DNA from: SCRD01 sp046705285
Lineage (GTDB): Bacteria; Acidobacteriota; Terriglobia; UBA7540
NCBI GenBank assembly: GCA_046705285.1
Contig: JBJKQK010000033.1
Span: 39,168 to 103,167 of the forward strand
Direction: 5' to 3'
Length of the DNA: 64,000 nucleotides
The notes under the pieces: model-generated
Told to the model about the DNA's origin: nothing
Seen by the model: the letters and a program-made list of their open reading frames with translations, nothing else
The model's database searches: none
Translations under genes and position numbers: made by a program
Part shown: positions 45,877-54,853 of the stretch, piece by piece
Layout: each line of letters begins with the position of its first letter
Position numbering within the stretch: the first letter of the stretch is position 1

Positions 45877-46689
45877 ATGGCAAGCCATGGAAAAGTCGCA
45901 ATAGTTACCGGCGGAGGCAGAGGGCTTGGCCGGGCTATGGCGCTCGGCCTGAGCCGCGCAGGCTTCCGCGTGGCCATTACAGCTGCCCGCACCCGCGAGG
46001 AAGTTGAAGCCGTTGCCAAGGAAGCGCCTCAGGGACAAGTCTACCCCATCATGGCAGACGTCAGCCGCGAGTCTGCTTGTACTGCCCTTCTCGATCAAGT
46101 CGAAGCCCAGTTCGGGCCTGTCGATGTTCTTGTGAACAATGCGGGCCGGGGGATGCGCTTTGTTTCGGAACGTTTTCTCAGCGCGCCCCACCCTTTCTGG
46201 AAGACGGACCCGAAGGCCTGGCGGATGATCATCGCAACCAACGTGAACGGCCCTTTCTTTATGGCGCGCGCCGTCGCGCCCGGCATGATCGCCCGGGGCT
46301 GGGGCAGGATCATCAACATTTCGATGAACCGCGAAACGATGCGGCGGCGCGGCTTTTCTCCCTATGGTCCATCGAAAGCGGCACTTGAATCCGAAACAAT
46401 CATCTGGGCACAGGATCTTGCCGGAACCGGGGTGACTGTGAATGCCCTGCTTCCGGGTGGTGCAAGCCGCACGGGGATGATTCCCGACGAAGTCCCACCG
46501 GAACTCCGGGAAAGGTTGATCTCACCGGAGATCATGGTGGCTCCGCTGCTTTGGCTCGTCTCGGACTCCGGCGATGGGTTCACTGGCAAGCGCGTCGACG
46601 CCTCTCGTTGGGATACCGATCTGAATCCGAGCAAGGCCGCCGCCAAGGCATGCGAGCCAGCACTTTGGGGCGATCCAAAGCACGAATAG
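45877..46689 (+). CDS. short-chain dehydrogenase/reductase
   Basis: 270-aa NAD(P)-dependent oxidoreductase of the classical SDR family. Cofactor motif VTGGGRGLGRAMA at 10-22, NNAGRG, and the catalytic Tyr/Lys pair in SPYGPSKAAL with ISM(N) serine region upstream; the C-terminal LLWLVSDSGDGFTGKRVDAS is typical. It sits 62 bp after the dehydratase/transporter remnant and 43 bp before the aldo/keto reductase on the same strand, so the pair may be a surviving part of a sugar or sugar-acid pathway. Substrate not determinable. Confidence 0.9.
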   Translation: MASHGKVAIVTGGGRGLGRAMALGLSRAGFRVAITAARTREEVEAVAKEAPQGQVYPIMADVSRESACTALLDQVEAQFGPVDVLVNNAGRGMRFVSERFLSAPHPFWKTDPKAWRMIIATNVNGPFFMARAVAPGMIARGWGRIINISMNRETMRRRGFSPYGPSKAALESETIIWAQDLAGTGVTVNALLPGGASRTGMIPDEVPPELRERLISPEIMVAPLLWLVSDSGDGFTGKRVDASRWDTDLNPSKAAAKACEPALWGDPKHE

Positions 46690-46732
46690 GGCTCGAGACC
46701 GCCTGCTGCGGGGAAAATCATCAGGAGGAATC

Positions 46733-47731
46733 ATGGATTACATCAATCTCGGCAAGACCGGACTCAAGATCTCCCGTATCTGTCTCGGCTGCATGACCTA
46801 CGGTGCGCCGGCCCTCGGCAAGGCCAGGCCAGGCAGCCATGCCTGGGCTCTGAACGAAGAAGAGAGCCAGCCCTTCTTTCGTCAGGCGCTTGACCTCGGA
46901 ATCAACTTCTTCGACACCGCCAACGTGTATTCGGCTGGCGCCAGCGAGGAGGTGCTGGGGCGATTCTTGCAGGCCAATACTCGCCGCGAAGCCGTGGTGA
47001 TTGCCACCAAGGTGCACGGCGTGATGCGTGACGAACCGAATGGGCGCGGCCTGTCGCGCAAAGCCATTTTTTTCGAGCTTGAGCAGAGCCTCCGCCGCTT
47101 GCGGACCGACTACGTCGATCTCTACCAGATTCACCGCTGGGACTACGAAACGCCGATTGAAGAAACCCTGGAGGCGCTGCACGATGTGGTGAAATCCGGC
47201 AAGGTGCGCTATCTCGGCGCTTCCTCCATGCACGCCTGGCAGTTTGCCAAGGCGCTTTATCTTGCCGACCTTCACGGCTGGACCCGTTTCGTTTCAATGC
47301 AGAACTATTACAACATTCTCTACCGCGAAGAGGAGCGCGAAATGCTGCCCCTTTGCCAGTCCGAGGGTATTGGAGTGATCCCCTGGAGTCCGCTGGGGCG
47401 GGGCCGATTGGCGCGTCCCTGGCAGGCAGAGAAAACCAGGCGGCTTGAAACTGACCAATTCGGCAAGATCCTGTACTCGCAGACGGAAGCAGCTGACCGC
47501 AAGGTCATCGATCGCCTGGGCCAGGTGGCGGAACAGCGGGGCGTTTCGCGGGCGCAAGTGGCGATTGCGTGGATGCTCGGCAAGCCGGCCGTCACCGCTC
47601 CCATCGTCGGTGCGACCAAGTTACACCATCTTGAGGATGCTGTCGCCGCACTTTCGCTCCAGTTGACACCGGAAGAGGTTGCAGCGCTCGAGGAATCCTA
47701 CACCCCGCATCCTGTCCTGGGCTTCAGCTAG
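46733..47731 (+). CDS. aldo/keto reductase
   Basis: 332-aa NADPH-dependent TIM-barrel oxidoreductase of the AKR superfamily (YajO/Tas-like). The catalytic tetrad is visible: Asp and Tyr in FFDTANVYSAG, Lys in ATKVHG, His in QIHRWD. The cofactor phosphate loop PIVGATKLHHLEDAVAALS is at the C terminus. Strong CAGGAGGAATC ribosome site. Next to the SDR gene, it probably acts on sugar-derived carbonyls; inferred. Confidence 0.93.
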   Translation: MDYINLGKTGLKISRICLGCMTYGAPALGKARPGSHAWALNEEESQPFFRQALDLGINFFDTANVYSAGASEEVLGRFLQANTRREAVVIATKVHGVMRDEPNGRGLSRKAIFFELEQSLRRLRTDYVDLYQIHRWDYETPIEETLEALHDVVKSGKVRYLGASSMHAWQFAKALYLADLHGWTRFVSMQNYYNILYREEEREMLPLCQSEGIGVIPWSPLGRGRLARPWQAEKTRRLETDQFGKILYSQTEAADRKVIDRLGQVAEQRGVSRAQVAIAWMLGKPAVTAPIVGATKLHHLEDAVAALSLQLTPEEVAALEESYTPHPVLGFS

Positions 47732-48029
47732 TCCCAAATGGGAGGCTGGGCGTCGCCAAACCTGTCATCCCCCAACGCCAGGGGAAGTGAACCTCATTCC
47801 TTGATAACTGGGTTGTTCTCAACAATCATGCTGACTCAACACCGTGCGCCGTCAGGGATGCGAGAATCACAGCTTTGCGGAGCTAGTGCCGCCGCTTCTC
47901 AGATGTCCTGCGCGGCGTCAGTGGGACTACCAAACATCTTTCCTAAAGGGGTTCACCGTTTCCCGCAACTCATCGGATCAAACGCTGAAAGCTGACCACC
48001 TGAAAGGCGGTGGAATGAGTCCCGTCACG

Positions 48030-48517
48030 ACGAACCTAAAATCCGTTGCGCTACACGTCCGGCGCGCTGTTTATCGGGGTGAGATTGGCACTCCCAAAAC
48101 CCGAAGGGTGAACGGCCAATCCCGCTTGCCTCTCACGTGGCCGGATTGTTGAAGCATTACATTGCAGTCCGGACAGTTCAATCGGAGTGGCTGTTTCCCT
48201 GTGCGGCAGGAACTCCGCTGGGTGACCGAAACCTGATGCGGCGTCAAGTCGAGCCGACCTGCAAGGCTCTGGAAATTCCACACTTCGGATGGCATTCTCT
48301 GCGCCATACGTTTCGGACGATGGCGGGAAACCGGGGAATCCAACCAGAATTGGTCCAAGCGATCCTCGGGCATGAGAGCCTGGAAACAACGATGATTTAC
48401 ATGCACCGGGAAGATCGTACCGAGCGGGAAGCCGTCGAGAAACTTTCAGAGGTTTTGTGCCCGTCTGTGCCCGAAAATGCAAGTTCAGGCGAGAGCAGTT
48501 CAAACTTAATTCAATGA
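48030..48517 (+). pseudogene. tyrosine recombinase (integrase) remnant
   Basis: C-terminal catalytic part of a phage-type integrase with a frameshift. In one frame, LHVRRAVYRGEIGTPKTRR reads as the strand before the active site; from about 48113 the other frame continues as RPIPLASHVAGLLKHYIA and then the catalytic HSLRHTFRTMAGNRG, ILGHESLETT and the nucleophile Tyr in MIYMH. The DNA-binding N terminus and the first catalytic Arg are missing. It ends 17 bp from the 3' end of tRNA-Pro(CGG), the usual place for an integrase gene at an att site, so it marks an old island. Confidence 0.85.
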
Positions 48518-48534
48518 AAGCAAACGAGAAAAAA

Positions 48535-48611
48535 TGGTCGGGGCGCCCAGATTTGAACTGGGGACCTCTTGGTCCCGAACCAAGCGCGCTACCAGGCTAC
48601 GCCACGCCCCG
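48535..48611 (-). tRNA. tRNA-Pro (CGG)
   Basis: 77 nt including an encoded CCA. Perfect 7-bp acceptor stem (CGGGGCG with CGCCCCG), T arm with the TTCAAAT loop, anticodon stem CTTGG/CCAAG and anticodon CGG at 48575-48577. The 3' end faces the integrase remnant. No gap of the acceptor stem is seen. Confidence 0.96.
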
Positions 48612-48709
48612 AAAAACCCGCGAACCGTAGCGAGTGACTAGTGAAAAGTGCGGGACAGCCGTACCCTCCACGTTCATCACTGGCCACTCATCACGTCTCA
48701 AATGATTAC

Positions 48710-48786
48710 TGGTCGGGACGGCCGGATTTGAACCGGCGACCACTTGCACCCCAAGCAAGTGCGCTACCAGGCTGCGCTACGTCCCG
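48710..48786 (-). tRNA. tRNA-Pro (GGG)
   Basis: 77 nt with encoded CCA. Acceptor stem CGGGACG/CGTCCCG, anticodon stem CTTGC/GCAAG, anticodon GGG at 48750-48752, T loop TTCAAAT. It lies about 100 bp upstream of tRNA-Pro(CGG) on the same strand. Confidence 0.96.
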
Positions 48787-48844
48787 GCAATCCGCGCCTT
48801 CACACTCAACAAAGGGCTGAACGGCACAGAACTCAACGCTAGCA

Positions 48845-49267
48845 TCATCTGGAAACGATTGTCAAGATTCCCTCAAGCTCACGCTTGATCGCCCTCACTT
48901 GGGCATCGCTAAGGTTGGAAGGAACACCGGGTTTCAATTCTGAAGCATTCGCCGAATTTCCCGCCAGATATTTGCGCGCGCCGTCAATGGTGAAGCCCTC
49001 TTCATAAAGCAGGCGCTTGATTTCAAGAACCATTTCAACATCCTGGCGCCGGTAGAGGCGATGGCCGGTGGCGCTCTTCGCAGGTTTCAGAGTCGGGAAC
49101 TCTGTTTCCCAATATCGGAGGACGTACGGTTTGGTTTGGGCAAGCTCGCTCACTTCGCCGATGCGAAAGTAGAGCTTGTCTGGAATCGGGACTTCTGCCG
49201 CTGACGTCCGAACCATGCGATCGCTGCGCGGCTTGCGTTTTCCCGGCATAGCCCTAATCCCGGCCAT
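48845..49267 (-). CDS. MerR-type transcriptional regulator
   Basis: 140-aa DNA-binding protein. A winged helix of the MerR family follows a short basic head: LYFRIGEVSELAQTKPYVLRYWETEFPTLKPAKSATGHRLYRRQDVEMVLEIKRLL. No cysteine metal-binding site is visible. Such small MerR-like proteins often control cell-envelope or ribosomal genes in Acidobacteria and Deltaproteobacteria. ATG at 49267; another ATG at 49249 is possible. On the same strand just upstream of the tRNA-Pro pair and downstream of the GT39 gene. Confidence 0.85.
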   Translation of the reverse strand: MAGIRAMPGKRKPRSDRMVRTSAAEVPIPDKLYFRIGEVSELAQTKPYVLRYWETEFPTLKPAKSATGHRLYRRQDVEMVLEIKRLLYEEGFTIDGARKYLAGNSANASELKPGVPSNLSDAQVRAIKRELEGILTIVSR

Positions 49268-49394
49268 CAAAGGTAAGGCCTTGGTGTCATCTTAGATAAC
49301 CGCCTGCCTGTCGTCAAGAACAGGTGTTCGGCAGGCACGGGAACAGATCGAAGCGCCCGAAAGTCCATGCCCGTCCCAGGAGGAACTTGCCGGA

Positions 49395-50993
49395 TTATTT
49401 CACCTGGCTACTTGGCTCGGCAAGAACCCTTCCCTTGCCGCCCGGGCGAGCCAAGAAGAGGAGATTGTCATCCTGCCAGTTCACGAGCGTGATTTCCCAG
49501 TGCGCTGCCCTCAGTGCTTTGATGATCCAGTCGTACTTATCCGGATAGTTCACGGCATAGATGTAGCATTCCTGTCCGGAAGCGACAAATGTGCGGAAAG
49601 ATTGCACATTTGCCCCAGCCCAGGATTTCATCTCCACCACACCCTGTTCGATATCATTAGTACCCGAATAGTGAAGTGCCAGTTCAGGGTCGGCCACGTA
49701 AAGAAATCGGCGCGCGATCTTCTTTGGAGCGTTATAGCCAAACACGACAAATGCACCTGGATTGGAAATCAAGATTGGGAGGCTGTCGCCCGTATCTGCC
49801 TCAAGCAAAGCGTAGATTGATTCCTGGTTCGCATGATACACAACTTGACGACGATAGGTCTGTACCTGCTTCACCACCAGGAATGAACCAAGCAGGAGAA
49901 CAAGTCCAAAGGCCGGGGTCAACTTTGCGTCCAATGCGCCATAAAGCCCCAATGCGACAGCAATACTCAACCCGATCACTGCAGACAGCGCACAGCGGTC
50001 TTCATAGGCTCCCACAACGGTTTTGGCCAGGACCGTCCCCACGAGAGGCATCAAAAGGAAGCCGGCAACCGCGGCCCATTCGTGCAATGGAACGCTAGCG
50101 CGCGCCCGCGACTCGCTGCCGCCTGCATTGGGCCGGAGAAACACTGCGTAAAACGCAACGACCAGAAGAATAGCGAGCAGCGGAACCGCCGACGGAGAAA
50201 GCAGAAAATGCTGGTAGAAGTATGCCGTCGAAGACCAGCGAGGTTTCGACCAAAAGTGGGGGGCGAATTTGCGTGCACTCTCAATCAAAGGCAAAAACAA
50301 CAGCAAGGGAGAGAGTGACAATACCAACGCCAGCCATACGCCCACATCAACCTTCTTCCGGCGAATGGAACGGACCACCTCTCCCAAGCCCAGAGGGAAA
50401 AGGCTCAGGACAGCGTAATAGTGGCTTGATACCGCAGCCGCAAGGCTTATACCAAGGCCTGCCAGCGCCAGATTCCGATGCCGATCCTCTGTGGCCCATT
50501 GCCAGCAAACCAGTGCAAGGGCTGAGAAACCCAGAACCAGTGCGTATGCTCTGGCGCGGACAACAAATATGAAGGCCGTCGTCATCAGCGGGAAAAGCAT
50601 TGCGATCAAGCCATAGAGTGCAGAAGACCGTTTGGACACAAAGTGGTAGAGACAGACGCACATCACCGCAGACCCCAGCACCTCGGGCAATCGAACAGCC
50701 AGCAGCGATGTGCCCAGCAGCGCGAAATCAGCGCGCGTAATCAGATAAATAAGGGGAGGGGTCTGTTCAGCCCCTGTGGCGAGAGCGTTCCACACATCAC
50801 GGAGGCTGGGAAGGCGTGCGATGTAAATGGTGAAAAGCTCGTCGATAAAGGTCACATGCTTCGCGGCGAGCAGGCAAAAGCCCGTAAAATAAAGGATCAA
50901 GAACAGCAATAACAACAGCCATTTCTTGCGCTCGATCCTTTCGAATCCATTCTCCAACTGCCACAGCAACGACCTTTGGGATCCCTTACTCAT
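49395..50993 (-). CDS. GT39-like membrane glycosyltransferase
   Basis: 532-aa polytopic protein with about ten helices. The first extracytoplasmic loop has FIDELFTIYIARLPS, the acidic DE motif typical of GT-C family 39 enzymes, and EQTPPLIYLITR follows. The C-terminal soluble part (from about 395) is mixed α/β. ATG at 50993 is preferred over a TTG four codons upstream. It is the third gene after the epimerase and the methyltransferase-GT2 fusion, all leftward, so likely part of a lipid-linked glycan assembly set. Sugar and acceptor unknown. Confidence 0.75.
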   Translation of the reverse strand: MSKGSQRSLLWQLENGFERIERKKWLLLLLFLILYFTGFCLLAAKHVTFIDELFTIYIARLPSLRDVWNALATGAEQTPPLIYLITRADFALLGTSLLAVRLPEVLGSAVMCVCLYHFVSKRSSALYGLIAMLFPLMTTAFIFVVRARAYALVLGFSALALVCWQWATEDRHRNLALAGLGISLAAAVSSHYYAVLSLFPLGLGEVVRSIRRKKVDVGVWLALVLSLSPLLLFLPLIESARKFAPHFWSKPRWSSTAYFYQHFLLSPSAVPLLAILLVVAFYAVFLRPNAGGSESRARASVPLHEWAAVAGFLLMPLVGTVLAKTVVGAYEDRCALSAVIGLSIAVALGLYGALDAKLTPAFGLVLLLGSFLVVKQVQTYRRQVVYHANQESIYALLEADTGDSLPILISNPGAFVVFGYNAPKKIARRFLYVADPELALHYSGTNDIEQGVVEMKSWAGANVQSFRTFVASGQECYIYAVNYPDKYDWIIKALRAAHWEITLVNWQDDNLLFLARPGGKGRVLAEPSSQVK

Positions 50994-51130
50994 GACGCTT
51001 TTCAAAGAGGCCTGTCATTGAATTCGGACCAGCAAGGCATCTGCACAGTCTTACATGGAGACAGACCGGGAGTCGGCACGCAGCAAACTGCCGCTGAACC
51101 GTGTACTCCTCTAACGTGGGGCAACCCCGC

Positions 51131-52681
51131 TCAGCTTGAAATACGGTATTGTCCCCGCCAATATCTCCACGTAGTCCTCAAAAGAACGCCCAGGTACTCA
51201 GGCCCGACTTTTAGCAGATTAAAAGAAGATCTACCCATATCCGGCGTGCGGTCAATCCATGAAACCGGCACTTCCCGAATGCGGTAGTTCAGCAGAACCG
51301 GTTTCAAGCCCGTTTCCGCGTTCGCCGCGAAGCCATTTGCTTCAATGTCGAGGTTATTCAGGATTTCTGCCCGATAAAGTTTCAAGTTGTTCGAGATGTC
51401 GCGAACCTGCTTTCCCAGCAGCAGGTTCAGCATCCAGTGATAACCTCGGTTGCATAGGATCTTAAAGAACGGATAATGGACCAGCGCGGACTCTGAAGAA
51501 AATCTGCTGCCGATGGCGCCATCATATCCTTCGGCGACAGCATCAAACAGGCCTTCGAACTCCGAGGAGATTGCGACAAAGTCGCAATCGATGCTAAGAA
51601 TATACTTTCCGCTCGCAGTCGCATAGCCCTCCCGGAGAGCCCGGCCTACTCCACCCGGAGGATTGCGCTTTACCAGCTTAACTCGAGGTTCCGTGCGCGC
51701 TATAGTCTCGGCGACACGGGCTGTCCCGTCTGTGCTGTTGTCGTCCACGATGACAATCTCGTGGATGTAACTTCCATACGTCCCGAGCATCATCCCCACG
51801 AGGAGAGCGATGTTCGCCTCCTCGTTGTGGCACGGTACCACGACAGAGATTGTGCCGGAAAGTTGAGGGTGCCTTGCCAGACTGATCTTCTCCATATTCC
51901 CTTTGCCAGCAAGAGCGGGCTTGAGGGCCCGAACACTGACAATTCTTGAAAAGCGTCGGGCAAGCGGAGCACGCTCCAAAATCAATCCAACCGTCTGCCA
52001 CACCGGACGCGCCCGCGGACGAATGACTTCAAAATGCGCAACCTCAATCCCCTCGAATCCTTCGCGAGCAGCAAAATGGGTCCACTTTTTCAGGTTAAAG
52101 CTGTCCTCGACCCCAAGGCCCCGGTTCTGCCCGAAGACCTGACCAACCACCTTTTTCAGGAATGTGAACGGATTCGAGGCATTCTGGGTAAAGAAGAGGA
52201 ATCGCCCGCCAGGCTTCAACCATTGATAGGCCATTCCAAGCATTACAGGACCCAGGCATTGAGCCGGAACATCTGTGCCAACAATGTAATCAAAACTCTC
52301 CCGCGGAAATGCCTGCTGGAAATCTGTTACGTGAATGAAACGGGCGCCGGGCAATTTCCTTGATTGGGCCGCTGCGGCTAAGGCCGCGCTGAATGTTGCG
52401 CCCGCAATTGGATTGCGGCCGGCCAGAACAGCAGCAAGATGTGCAGTCCACACACCGCTTCCTGCTCCGAGTTCCAGGACTTGACGGCCAGGGAGGATGG
52501 GAAGCAGACGCGCCGCCAGAAAAGCCCGGCGACGAAAAGTGTTAAACGAACCGGATGGATCGTGCTGCCAGTAGCGTTCCCGGAATAACTCCCCGTCCAG
52601 CCAAAGCTGTTCAACAGAGGCCGGGGGTTCCACAGCTCCACAAGCGCCAGGCTGGTCAGCGCAATCACAGGCTACGCGCAT
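51131..52681 (-). CDS. SAM methyltransferase–GT2 glycosyltransferase fusion
   Basis: 516-aa fusion of two catalytic domains. Residues about 30-235 form a class I SAM methyltransferase: motif I VLELGAGSGVW at 68-78, later LKPGGRFLFFTQ. After a linker containing LAGKGNMEK, residues from about 277 are a GT2 dolichyl-phosphate-mannose-synthase-like domain: SVVVPCHNEEANI, DDNSTDGTARVAE, GGVGRALREGYATASG, SIDCDF. The internal Met just before the GT2 part shows how the two could once have been separate genes. ATG at 52681 after GGGACTTTAAG chosen. Likely transfers a sugar to an isoprenyl phosphate and methylates a related sugar or lipid. Confidence 0.85.
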   Translation of the reverse strand: MRVACDCADQPGACGAVEPPASVEQLWLDGELFRERYWQHDPSGSFNTFRRRAFLAARLLPILPGRQVLELGAGSGVWTAHLAAVLAGRNPIAGATFSAALAAAAQSRKLPGARFIHVTDFQQAFPRESFDYIVGTDVPAQCLGPVMLGMAYQWLKPGGRFLFFTQNASNPFTFLKKVVGQVFGQNRGLGVEDSFNLKKWTHFAAREGFEGIEVAHFEVIRPRARPVWQTVGLILERAPLARRFSRIVSVRALKPALAGKGNMEKISLARHPQLSGTISVVVPCHNEEANIALLVGMMLGTYGSYIHEIVIVDDNSTDGTARVAETIARTEPRVKLVKRNPPGGVGRALREGYATASGKYILSIDCDFVAISSEFEGLFDAVAEGYDGAIGSRFSSESALVHYPFFKILCNRGYHWMLNLLLGKQVRDISNNLKLYRAEILNNLDIEANGFAANAETGLKPVLLNYRIREVPVSWIDRTPDMGRSSFNLLKVGPEYLGVLLRTTWRYWRGQYRISS

Positions 52682-52871
52682 CTTAAAGTCCCTGCCCCGT
52701 TCGCAAGCACAGGCATCTGTAACCACATGTTTCTTTTCTTTGCTGGGCCTGGCAAGTCATCCCTGAATCCATCTCCGCCCTCGCAAACCCGACACTGTTT
52801 TCGAAGATTTTTGAGTGTTCTTTCAGCCGCTTGAAGGACATCGGACGGAGGTTCGATCGTGTCCAAATTTG

Positions 52872-53948
52872 CTAATTGCGTACGCGCCCATCCGCCACCT
52901 CGCTCCGGCTGGAGCGCAAATTCAAACGGGCTTCGGCAATCTCGGTGAAAATTTGATTCAGGTTATGCTTGACTTCCCAATCGGGAAAATGCGAGTGCAG
53001 CTTGCGCAAATCGGTAATGTAGCAAATGTGGTCACCCATGCGGCTGGCAGAATTGTACTGATACCGGACCTGCAAACCCATTGAAGCCAGTAAATCGATG
53101 GCTTCCAGGATCGATATACTGTTCTGCCTTCCTCCGCCAAGGTTATAGACTTCTCCACACCTGGGAGACCGGAAGAACTCCATCAGCAATCGTGCGACGT
53201 CATCACAATGGAGTTGGTCCCGAACCTGTTTTCCTTTATAGCCGAAAATCGTGTACTCTTGCCCGCTGACGGCACAATCAATGAGGTAGGCCAAAAATCC
53301 GTGCAGTTGAACAGCCGCATGCTGAGGACCTGTCAGACATCCCGCGCGAAAAACTCCGACTGGCATGTGAAAGTAACGGCCGAACTCCTGGCACATTACG
53401 TCCGCAGCCACTTTTGAGGCCCCGAAAACAGAGTGCAGACAGGTGTCAATGGACATCATCTCATCGATCCCGTCTCGCCCATCAGCATACTCGTAGCGCC
53501 TCGTATGCTCAACCAAAGGCAACGAATTAGGACGGTCGCCGTAGACCTTGTTCGTGCTGAGAAAACAGAACGGCGTATCTCTGCAAAAATCCCTGGCGGC
53601 AACAAGCAGGTTCAATGTGCCGACAGCATTCACATCGAAGTCTTCGTAAGGGATGGCTGCAGCCCTGTCGTGAGAAGGCTGTGCAGCCGCGTGAATGATA
53701 AAGCCAGGACGCTCCTCCCGGACCAGATTATACATTGCCTCGCGGTCCCGAACATCCAAACTGCAATGGCGATAGCCAGCCAAAGACTCCTTCAGCAATC
53801 TCACAGTTGGCTCGATAGACCCCTGGCCCCCAAAGAAGCGTTCCCGCATGTTGTTGTCAACGCCAACGACCTCCCAGCCTGCCTCGCTCAACAACTTTGA
53901 ACAGGCAGAGCCAATAAGGCCACCCGACCCTGTAACAAGCGCTCTCAT
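52872..53948 (-). CDS. NAD-dependent nucleotide-sugar epimerase (CDP-paratose 2-epimerase-like)
   Basis: 358-aa extended-SDR epimerase. NAD motif ALVTGSGGLIGSACSK at 3-18, VDNNMRERFFGG, and STNKVYGDRPN. The catalytic YxxxK reads FGASK, Phe in place of Tyr; I recall relatives annotated as CDP-paratose 2-epimerase that also have Phe there, so this is probably a family trait. GGCLTGPQHAAVQLHGFLAYL and FGYKGKQVRDQLHCDDVA fit that family. The ATG at 53948 starts directly before the Rossmann fold; the frame extends 57 codons further but without family similarity. First gene of the glycan cluster. Confidence 0.82.
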   Translation of the reverse strand: MRALVTGSGGLIGSACSKLLSEAGWEVVGVDNNMRERFFGGQGSIEPTVRLLKESLAGYRHCSLDVRDREAMYNLVREERPGFIIHAAAQPSHDRAAAIPYEDFDVNAVGTLNLLVAARDFCRDTPFCFLSTNKVYGDRPNSLPLVEHTRRYEYADGRDGIDEMMSIDTCLHSVFGASKVAADVMCQEFGRYFHMPVGVFRAGCLTGPQHAAVQLHGFLAYLIDCAVSGQEYTIFGYKGKQVRDQLHCDDVARLLMEFFRSPRCGEVYNLGGGRQNSISILEAIDLLASMGLQVRYQYNSASRMGDHICYITDLRKLHSHFPDWEVKHNLNQIFTEIAEARLNLRSSRSEVADGRVRN

Positions 53949-54168
53949 CCCGTTACAATTTACAGGTTTGAACAGCCGGTTGTAAGTGACAAGCCATATA
54001 CTGACATTTAAGTAAGTGATAACGCCCCGCTTACGCCGCACAATCCTGTGGAGTGAAACACCATAATATCCAGCACTTAGCCGCCCCGTGCGGGCACAAA
54101 GGGCTGTGATCTCTGTCACATCGCGGTGCTTTGCCTGTTGCTATAAGAAGAGTGGAATGGAGGCATCT

Positions 54169-54753
54169 ATGAGCAATGCACTCTATTGGATCGTCGCAGT
54201 GGCCGTCGCAGCCATTGCGGTGTACTTGATATACCGAGTATATGGAAGTCTCAGAACTTACTTCCAGTTTCAGGGTAAGCGCCTGGTAACCTGCCCTGAG
54301 AATCATCAGACTGCGGCCGTGGAACTCGACGCCAAACAGGCAGCCCGCGAGGCGTTTGCGCACAGACCACAGATGCAACTCACCGAATGCTCCCGCTGGC
54401 CCGACCGCAAGGACTGTGGCCAACAGTGCCTGGCTGAAATCGCCACAGCGCCCTCGGGTTGTCTTGTTCGGAATATTGTCATCAACTGGTTCGGAGAGAA
54501 GGAATGCGTGTATTGTGGAAAGTCCATCGCTGAAGTGAAGGAGTGGTGGGTAGATCACAAACCGGCATTGCTAACCCCGGACAGACAAATCGTCACCTGG
54601 AACGAGTTTGCCGCAGAACAACTGCCGGAACTGTTCCAAAAATGCAAGCCGGTTTGCTGGTCATGCAGCGCCACTGAGACATTCCGGAAGCAACATCCCG
54701 AACTGGTTAGCGACCGGGCCACAACCCCATTGCGGTTACACCACATCAAGTAG
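54169..54753 (+). CDS. cysteine-rich membrane-anchored protein of unknown function
   Basis: 194-aa protein, not recognised. One N-terminal TM helix (about 5-23, ALYWIVAVAVAAIAVYLIY), then a cytoplasm- or periplasm-exposed domain rich in cysteines: LVTCPENHQTAAVEL, ECSRWPDRKDCGQQC, CVYCGKS and KPVCWSCS. The spacing suggests metal or Fe-S binding (two CxxC pairs plus CxxxxC). Strong GGAGG site 5 bases before the ATG at 54169, so the longer frame to 54088 is not used. Divergent from the epimerase. No enzyme motif is visible. Confidence 0.7.
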   Translation: MSNALYWIVAVAVAAIAVYLIYRVYGSLRTYFQFQGKRLVTCPENHQTAAVELDAKQAAREAFAHRPQMQLTECSRWPDRKDCGQQCLAEIATAPSGCLVRNIVINWFGEKECVYCGKSIAEVKEWWVDHKPALLTPDRQIVTWNEFAAEQLPELFQKCKPVCWSCSATETFRKQHPELVSDRATTPLRLHHIK

Positions 54754-54853
54754 CGGCTTGGAAGTTCCTGGGGGTATCTGGAAAGTTCTTCAGCGCAGAC
54801 TCCTCTCTGCACGAAATCACGATAGGGAAGAGCCCTGTAACCAGCCAAGTGCA

